Of a stretch of 11,157 bases of DNA, positions 7,381-11,157 are shown piece by piece. The notes under the pieces were generated by a model. The model had not been told where the DNA came from. It saw only the letters and a program-made list of their open reading frames with translations, and did no database searches. The stretch covers positions 1 through 11,157 of the forward strand of contig DATLBY010000459.1 of assembly GCA_035526665.1 (NCBI GenBank), read 5' to 3'. Each line of letters opens with the position of its first letter. The stretch's first letter is position 1. Origin of the DNA: DATLBY01 sp035526665. Lineage in GTDB: Bacteria > Acidobacteriota > Terriglobia > Bryobacterales > Bryobacteraceae. A program made the translations under genes and the position numbers.

Positions 7381-7650
7381 CTAACGTAGGTGCGCAGGCG
7401 AAGAGTCCCTCGAAAGGCTACTGTATCCAAGCAGTGCCGCGCTATGCAGAAGACGCTTCGCCTCCAGATACTTAAGGTGCGCGTCATTCTCTGTAATCTC
7501 CTGCAACAACAACGCGAACCGTTTCCGGAAGGATAGTGGTTCCAATGTGCAATTTCCCAGCATTACGTAGGTTTTGCGCGCCTCCGCAAAGTAGGTTTCG
7601 ATCACCGCGATGCATTTGCCATGCAAAAGTGAAAATTGTGCCTGGTTCAT
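7381..7650 (-). CDS. Small hypothetical protein
   Basis: An 89-aa product from ATG 7650. This start is chosen because AAGGTGG (read on the - strand, at 7658-7664) lies 7 nt before it. The frame stays open 18 codons further up, but without comparable support. The protein starts MNQAQFSLLHGKCIAVIETYF, looks almost entirely helical, has an aromatic/basic amphipathic middle (SFRKRFALLLQEITENDAH) and then YLEAKRLLHSAALLGYSS. There is no signal peptide or membrane segment. I vaguely associate the Y-L-E-A-K-R-L-L-H pattern with short repeated-family proteins of Solibacter, but cannot name a family or function. It is convergent to the Crp/Fnr gene, with a 53-bp gap and no clear terminator between. 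Confidence 0.55.
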   Translation of the reverse strand: MNQAQFSLLHGKCIAVIETYFAEARKTYVMLGNCTLEPLSFRKRFALLLQEITENDAHLKYLEAKRLLHSAALLGYSSLSRDSSPAHLR

Positions 7651-7730
7651 TCGAAGGCCACCTTGCCCAAAGCTGTTACACCGAAGGTATTCCCATCGTT
7701 GCATTTTTTTAGGCGGCCGTCCGTTCGTTT

Positions 7731-7760
7731 TTGCTCAGAAAAATACGCCGCTATGAGCAA
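7731..7760. repeat. Inverted repeat TTGCTCA-N16-TGAGCAA
   Basis: Perfect 7-bp arms (7731-7737 and 7754-7760) are separated by 16 nt, about 80 bp upstream of the small - strand gene. A related half-site TGTGAGCAG occurs at 7797-7805. It could be a regulator site or a weak hairpin. No other evidence supports a function. Confidence 0.25.
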
Positions 7761-7907
7761 TTTTGAACAGCGCACGTGTCAAGTTGGCATTACGCTTGTG
7801 AGCAGTCGTACGAACAAGGGTGGCCATGACATTTCGCACGTTGAGATTTTCATGGTTGGGTGACAAGCCGTAAACATTGAGTTGCCTGGTTCAAGTCCGT
7901 GCGATTA

Positions 7908-8015
7908 AGACCCGGATCGAGTATGCTTTGCGCAACGAGAACCTGTGCGGTTTGCCCGCTCGGAGGGCATAGGTCCCTAATGCAAAGTCCAGGGCAGTAC
8001 TGACATCGAAGGTCT
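7908..8015. ncRNA. Possible structured RNA (unidentified, strand uncertain)
   Basis: Several short helices nest in order: AGACC 7908-7912 with GGTCT 8011-8015; AGTAT 7920-7924 with GTACT 7997-8001; CTTTGC 7926-7931 with GCAAAG 7982-7987; and ACCTGTGC 7941-7948 with GCATAGGT 7967-7974 (one GU). This makes a long rod with an internal bubble of 9 and 7 nt, a shape reminiscent of 6S RNA, about 60 nt before a clear + strand terminator. Hand folding of GC-rich DNA finds such rods by chance, and I recognise no conserved 6S sequence, so support is weak. Confidence 0.22.
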
Positions 8016-8074
8016 GCCTTTTGATTGGAAGGGCCGAGATATACCAGAACACTTCCGACAATAACCTAAACAAG

Positions 8075-8105
8075 ACCGCGCTCCTGTGTGGGCGCGGTTT
8101 TGTTT
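8075..8105 (+). terminator. Intrinsic terminator
   Basis: The stem ACCGCGC (8075-8081) / GCGCGGT (8092-8098) with a 10-nt loop is followed at once by TTTGTTT. This is a rho-independent terminator on the + strand. No protein gene ends before it on that strand within 700 bp, so it suggests that a short transcript is made from 7705-8075. Confidence 0.6.
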
Positions 8106-8208
8106 GTGGACCAGGATGTTACCTCCCGGTGACGCCACGGCGATTGAGCCACTCCCCCAAAATTGGCGGGAACTCGAGCATATGTCGCCTTAATGTGACG
8201 AGGATGCG

Positions 8209-9522
8209 GTGACCGAAAAAAAAAGCGAACTTGGTACGATCAAATCGCAAGCCCCCCGGCCCACAGCCGCACAAACGGTATCCGGCGGCGAGGAGACGAT
8301 TGCAGTCGCCACGGCAACCACTCGCATACACGCGGTTCGCTCCGTTGCAAACCCGCCAGCGATCCCAAACCATGTTTCTCTGGAAGATGTGGTCATCAGC
8401 GGCGAGTTGCTCTTGCGACGCGTCCGCAAGGTGAAGGCACGGGCGGAGATTGCGGGCATGCACACACTGGCGAACCTGCTGCCGGGGAATTCCTCCATGA
8501 TCCTGAAACGGCTGGCGGAATTAGCGGTCGAGTTGTGCGAGGCCGGATCCGGCGGTATTAGCATGCTGGAGACCGGAGAAGACGGAGAGATGATCTTCCG
8601 GTGGCGAGCACTGGCCGGGGAATTGGAGCGGTACGAGGGCGGCGCCACGCCGCGCCACTGGAGTCCTTGTGGAGAGTGCCTGAAAGCCGGTAAGCCAATG
8701 CTGTATTCGTACCCAGCCCGGTTCTTTACCTATTTCCAGGACGTCTCTACAACCATCGTGGAGGGATTGGTCATTCCGATGTATTCTGACGGGCTGCCAG
8801 TCGGTACCATCTGGATCGTCGCGCATGACGAGCAGCGTAATTTTGATGCCGAAGATGTCCGGCTTATGACGAGTCTAAGCAGCTTTGCGACGGCCGCGCT
8901 GCGGATCTCGATGCATAAAAAAGCCGGTCTTACACGCGACGTTGGGCCCGGTCGGGAAGTCGTATGGAGGGAGTTTGTGCGCCGCATGGCGCACGGCGAT
9001 GCTTCGGCGCTAGAAGCCCTCTTTGATGAAACTCAACCACTCGTATTCGGCAAAGCTCTGCGTGTGCTCGGTTTTTCAGCCGACGCAGAGGAAATTACCG
9101 CTGACGTGTTTTCTCAGGTGTGGAGGATCGCCCCCCGCTACGATCCTGGACGCGGAGGGGTACTCGCCTGGATGCTGAACATTACCCGCAGCCGTGCCCT
9201 GGACCGGCTGAGATCGAGAACGTACCAAGAGCTTCCATTGGAAGCGGCACTGTATGTCGAGTGCAGCAGCCTGATGGATCCAGATACGAGCTTGGCTTGC
9301 TCCAATAGGACACGACATATACGCCAAGCGCTCCAGACACTGCCTTTTGAACAATGCCGGGTAATCGAGTTGGCATATTTTCAAGGGTACTCTATGGTAG
9401 AAATTGCTGCCCGGCTCGGCCATCCATTGGGAACGGTGAAATCCCGTATTCGCGCGGGTCTAACTGGGCTGCGCCGGATTATGGGTTCATGCCGCACGAA
9501 TCACCCCGCGTTATTCCACTGA
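8209..9522 (+). CDS. GAF domain-ECF sigma factor fusion
   Basis: A 437-aa protein from GTG 8209 (GAGGA 4-8 nt upstream). Residues 1-80 are low-complexity, Ala/Thr/Pro-rich then basic. Residues 84-235 are a GAF sensor domain of the type seen in hybrid histidine kinases: S-P-C-G-E-C-L, LYSYPARFFTYFQ, V-E-G-L-V-I-P-M-Y, G-T-I-W-I-V-A-H-D-E and F-D-A-E-D. Residues 255-338 are sigma-70 region 2: DASALEALFDETQPLVFGKALR, then ADAEEITADVFSQVWR and W-M-L-N-I-T-R-S-R-A-L-D-R-L-R-S-R. Residues 370-427 are region 4 with LPFEQCRVIELAYFQGYSMVEIAARLGHPLGTVKSRIRAGL. Regions 1 and 3 are absent, so it is ECF-type, close to SigK/RpoE-like groups by the SRALDRLRSR motif. No anti-sigma gene is adjacent, so I infer that the GAF domain senses a ligand or redox state and controls the sigma part directly. 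Confidence 0.9.
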   Translation: MTEKKSELGTIKSQAPRPTAAQTVSGGEETIAVATATTRIHAVRSVANPPAIPNHVSLEDVVISGELLLRRVRKVKARAEIAGMHTLANLLPGNSSMILKRLAELAVELCEAGSGGISMLETGEDGEMIFRWRALAGELERYEGGATPRHWSPCGECLKAGKPMLYSYPARFFTYFQDVSTTIVEGLVIPMYSDGLPVGTIWIVAHDEQRNFDAEDVRLMTSLSSFATAALRISMHKKAGLTRDVGPGREVVWREFVRRMAHGDASALEALFDETQPLVFGKALRVLGFSADAEEITADVFSQVWRIAPRYDPGRGGVLAWMLNITRSRALDRLRSRTYQELPLEAALYVECSSLMDPDTSLACSNRTRHIRQALQTLPFEQCRVIELAYFQGYSMVEIAARLGHPLGTVKSRIRAGLTGLRRIMGSCRTNHPALFH

Positions 9523-9576
9523 CTAGTGGGTAACAGGGGGCGGTCCGTGCTCAGCATGCGACCTCATCAATCGAGT

Positions 9577-10287
9577 TTACTGATTGTGGCCGAGCAGTTG
9601 TGGCACGTTTAGATTGTAGAAGTCAGCCTCCAAATACTCCAAAGCAAGCGCGAAATTTAAAATAGCGATGTCGTTAGCCGCCGATGGAGTAGAAGAATAG
9701 GTTAGCGGCGGGCCACCGTTCAGACTGGCGATGAAGGGCCCAGCGAGGTTAGCTACCTGGGCCGGAGTCAGTGGAGTTTCAAAGCTCTGCTCCTGGCCGA
9801 AAACATTGGTCGTAATCGGGTCGCCCACCAGTGAATTCACCCAGCCGGCATGCCGGCCTTCGATCAATGCGATCGAACCGGCGGCAGCTAAGTATTGCCG
9901 GCTTAAGAGTGCCGGAGCGGCGCCAAGATATGCGCCACACCCGGTGTTTTCCAGGGCTTGCGAAACTTTGTAAAAAATCCTGAAATTGGGCTGGAGAAGA
10001 TTCTGGAAGGTAGGCTTAGGCCGCGCACTGCTGCCTAACGCCTGCACTAGAAAGGCAACGTGATCGTTCTCGTGCCTTTGAATATCGAGAAAGGTGCTTC
10101 GCGTATCCTTACCCTTTCCCTGGGCTTGGGCATTCCCAGAACTCATCTGAATCGCCAGCGCCGCACCGCCGGCGGCCACGATCCCCCCGCGGCCGAGGAA
10201 GGAGCGGCGTGTAGCGTTCGCTTCCACTACTAAGTCTTGCTGGGCTTGGTCATCCACTGCTGGTTGTTTTCGGTTGATTAGTTTCAA
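9577..10287 (-). CDS. Tat-exported ferritin-like (Ferritin_2) protein, permuted helix order
   Basis: I start it at TTG 10287 because GAGG lies 7 nt before it (236 aa); TTG 10314 would add 9 residues but has no ribosome binding site. In numbering from 10314, A-T-R-R-S-F-L-G-R-G-G with a hydrophobic stretch (35-65) is a twin-arginine signal. The mature part has the metal-binding helices of the Ferritin_2 / PCC13-62 desiccation-related family: R-H-E-N-D-H-V-A-F-L (Glu82, His85), ALENTGCGAYLGAAP (Glu122), I-E-G-R-H-A-G-W-V-N (Glu152, His155), and finally AILNFALALEYLEADFY (Glu226, Glu229). The last is normally the first helix of the family, so the order is 2-3-4-1. All di-iron ligands seem present, so a working bundle is plausible. 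It is convergent with the sigma gene. Upstream is a long hairpin and then the TGA-interrupted gene, same strand. Confidence 0.85.
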   Translation of the reverse strand: MKLINRKQPAVDDQAQQDLVVEANATRRSFLGRGGIVAAGGAALAIQMSSGNAQAQGKGKDTRSTFLDIQRHENDHVAFLVQALGSSARPKPTFQNLLQPNFRIFYKVSQALENTGCGAYLGAAPALLSRQYLAAAGSIALIEGRHAGWVNSLVGDPITTNVFGQEQSFETPLTPAQVANLAGPFIASLNGGPPLTYSSTPSAANDIAILNFALALEYLEADFYNLNVPQLLGHNQ

Positions 10288-10337
10288 GATAAAGCCTCGA
10301 TATTTGTAGTTCAATCATTTCGACGGACCATATGGCA

Positions 10338-10422
10338 GATTTAGCCCGCGAATCTAACGCATGAGTAGAACAGACCGCACGGCTAGTCTGCTCACTTAGT
10401 ACTACGACAGCCAGGCTAAATC
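10338..10422. repeat. Long imperfect hairpin upstream of the ferritin-like gene
   Basis: A perfect 9-bp inverted repeat, GATTTAGCC (10338-10346) / GGCTAAATC (10414-10422), encloses three further nested pairs in register: CTAA 10354-10357 with TTAG 10396-10399, TGAG 10362-10365 with CTCA 10391-10394, and CAGAC 10371-10375 with GTCTG 10386-10390. In all, 22 pairs lie in 85 nt. It begins 50 nt upstream of the TTG start and so would lie in the mRNA leader, or in the spacer of a common transcript. There is no T tract on the - strand side, so it is not a plain terminator. Confidence 0.5.
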
Positions 10423-10545
10423 GGATTGCTCGTTATTCCGGTAGGTGGACGTTGCAAGGGGGGGGGCGGATTGCCGGCTTCAAACTACTCAAATCATAAA
10501 GAGGCGGCGCGCCCGGAGGTGCACAGGCGAGCGTGCCGCTTCCAG

Positions 10546-11157
10546 CTAATGGTTCACTACAAGCCGGTAACCTTTGTTCTGCAACCGGACGAGTTCGCCA
10601 ACGGCGGCAGGGATCTCAATCACGTTGGGCAGATAATGCTGACGCATCTCGGCCACTATTTCTTCTACACTTTTTTGGTCGGGATTCCGGCCGCTCGTGC
10701 CCGCCGAACTGGCGTGGCCATGGGTTGTCTGGTGTCAAGTGAGGAATAATACCCGGCGGCGTTGCAGTCCTTCGATGCTCGCATCGTCAAAGAACGGGTG
10801 ATTTCGATCGGACGGCTGGCGTCCTGCAGTAAAGCTGGTGTGGGCTACGCTGGTACGGAAGAAAATGTTTCGCGTGGCCGGCTGATTCGTCTGCGGGTCG
10901 CGTACGCCGAGCGCTTCGCCCCAGCGGTATTTTTCCCAAATGAAATCGTCGTAAACGGCGGCGTTGGCGGCGGCGTAAGCCTGCACAACCACCTGGATCT
11001 CTTCCGGGGGAATGTCGTATGAGAATTGAAACCCGTTCAGGCCGTTTCGAATGTTCGTGAAGATGATGGCATTCGCGATATTCGGCCACTGATAAAGCTG
11101 TTTCACCTGTAGGCTGCGATTTACGATGTCTTCGTACTCGCGGAACCGGTAGCTGGG
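10546..11157 (-). CDS. DsrE-like family protein with in-frame TGA (candidate selenoprotein), 5' end outside window
   Basis: The - strand frame is open from the window edge: 140 codons to TGA (10735-10737), then 62 sense codons in the same frame to TAG (10546-10548). The first part has PNIANAIIFTNIRNGLNGFQFSY, AVYDDFIWEKYRWGEALGVRDP, Q-P-A-T-R-N-I-F and S-I-E-G-L-Q-R-R-R-V-L-F-L-T. The part after TGA has HQTTHGHASS, S-V-E-E-I-V-A-E-M-R-Q-H-Y-L-P-N-V-I-E-I-P-A-A-V and R-L-Q-N-K-G-Y-R-L-V-V. Both halves fit one exported acidobacterial family that I associate with the DsrE/DsrF fold, where the motif before the last third is R-G-x-x-F-L-x-C-H/N. The TGA falls on that Cys. So either Sec is inserted there or a Cys codon has mutated to stop. 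A stem-loop just downstream favours Sec. If the TGA is a true stop, the product lacks its last third and the gene is a pseudogene. The family name comes from memory and is less sure than the frame. Confidence 0.7.
10699..10737 (-). promoter_or_regulatory. Candidate bacterial SECIS element after the in-frame TGA
   Basis: Read on the - strand, the 16 nt after TGA are followed by GCC-A-CGCC, loop AGTTC, GGCG-GGC (10718 down to 10699). That is a 7-bp GC stem with one bulged A and a 5-nt loop whose second base is G, followed by U. The loop begins 25 nt after the TGA. Bacterial SECIS elements are known to sit directly 3' of the UGA with their apical loop about 16-37 nt away and a G among the first two loop bases; this fits. 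GC-rich DNA yields such hairpins easily, so it is supportive, not proof. Confidence 0.45.

Larger units (their letters stand above)
7705..8208. other. Long intergenic region before the GAF-sigma gene
   Basis: About 500 bp without a convincing protein gene. The longest frames (7636-7863 +, 7891-8073 -) have no usable ribosome binding site and no recognisable family. It contains a 7-bp inverted repeat (7731-7760), a foldable segment (7908-8015), an intrinsic terminator (8075-8105), and then about 100 bp of leader for the sigma gene. I see no tRNA, IS end or repeat array. Confidence 0.5.

Noticed and set aside
7636..7863. 75-codon open frame on the + strand.
   Set aside because: No ribosome binding site, low-complexity composition, antisense to the better supported small gene at its start, and no recognisable protein pattern.
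7886..7902. GGTTCAAGTCC resembles a tRNA T-arm.
   Set aside because: The flanking 5-bp stem has a mismatch and a GU, there is no matching acceptor strand 60-75 nt upstream, and no anticodon arm or CCA.
7870..7970. On the - strand, GGGCAAACC, GCGCAAAGC and GGGTCTTAA occur in the same order as conserved blocks of the GEMM-I (c-di-GMP-I) riboswitch.
   Set aside because: The spacing is wrong (about 15 nt between the first two blocks without a GAAA-capped helix), the closing helix is only 2 bp plus a separate 4 bp, the 3' block GCCGGGTT is poorly matched, and no gene follows in that orientation at a proper distance. An Infernal scan with the Rfam GEMM model would settle it.
7891..8073. 60-codon open frame on the - strand.
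   Set aside because: No good ribosome binding site or family pattern; the same bases fold as the possible RNA and lie next to a terminator on the other strand.
8161..8190. GGGAACT before the sigma gene looks like an ECF -35 box (autoregulation).
   Set aside because: A GTC-type -10 follows at only about 10 nt instead of 16-17, so the spacing does not fit an ECF promoter.
10426..10749. 107-codon open frame on the + strand.
   Set aside because: It is the shadow of the - strand DsrE-like gene tail, whose reading has clear family features.

Overview
The window looks like a piece of a soil acidobacterial chromosome, probably Solibacter-like (Bryobacterales). I infer this from the gene set and from remembered family resemblances: a GDSL hydrolase, Tat-exported Gfo/Idh/MocA oxidoreductase and TIM-barrel isomerase pairs, a Crp/Fnr regulator, and ferritin-like and DsrE-like exported proteins. 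No rRNA, tRNA or CRISPR array is visible, so the assignment is soft.

Left part (1-4194, + strand). The window opens inside the 3' end of a RecQ-family helicase gene. This gene looks decayed: one zinc-ligand Cys is Trp, and the usual C-terminal Tudor/SH3-like tail is still readable downstream but is broken by two in-frame stops and a one-base frameshift. Next come a secreted SGNH/GDSL hydrolase, fabD (malonyl-CoA:ACP transacylase), a lipoprotein SurA/PpiC-type prolyl isomerase, and a small acidic/basic hypothetical protein starting 1 nt after the isomerase stop.

Middle part (4178-7650). A Tat-type sugar phosphate isomerase/epimerase-like TIM barrel (- strand, tail overlapping the hypothetical gene by 17 bp) is transcribed divergently from a Tat-type Gfo/Idh/MocA dehydrogenase. 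The shared 89-bp intergene contains a perfect TATAAT and a GCCGGA-N2-TCCGGC inverted repeat. A strong hairpin follows the dehydrogenase, then a Crp/Fnr regulator with a TTG start, then a small unidentified gene on the - strand.

Right part (7651-11157). About 560 bp without a convincing protein gene holds a foldable segment and an intrinsic terminator. It is followed by an unusual one-piece GAF domain plus ECF-type sigma factor (437 aa). Convergent to it are two - strand genes. One is a Tat-exported ferritin-like (Ferritin_2) protein whose four metal-binding helices appear in circularly permuted order. The other is a partial DsrE-like exported-type protein whose reading frame is interrupted by a single in-frame TGA.

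Main candidate for something undescribed: that TGA lies where I expect a conserved Cys (FLT-C-H context), and 62 further codons of family-like sequence follow in the same frame before a TAG. A 7-bp stem-loop with loop AGUUC begins 16 nt after the TGA, with its apical loop 24 nt after it, as in bacterial SECIS elements. This suggests a selenocysteine protein. The simpler alternative is a nonsense mutation. Together with the ferritin-like protein and the GAF-sigma fusion it could form a redox/stress module, but that link is inferred from proximity only.
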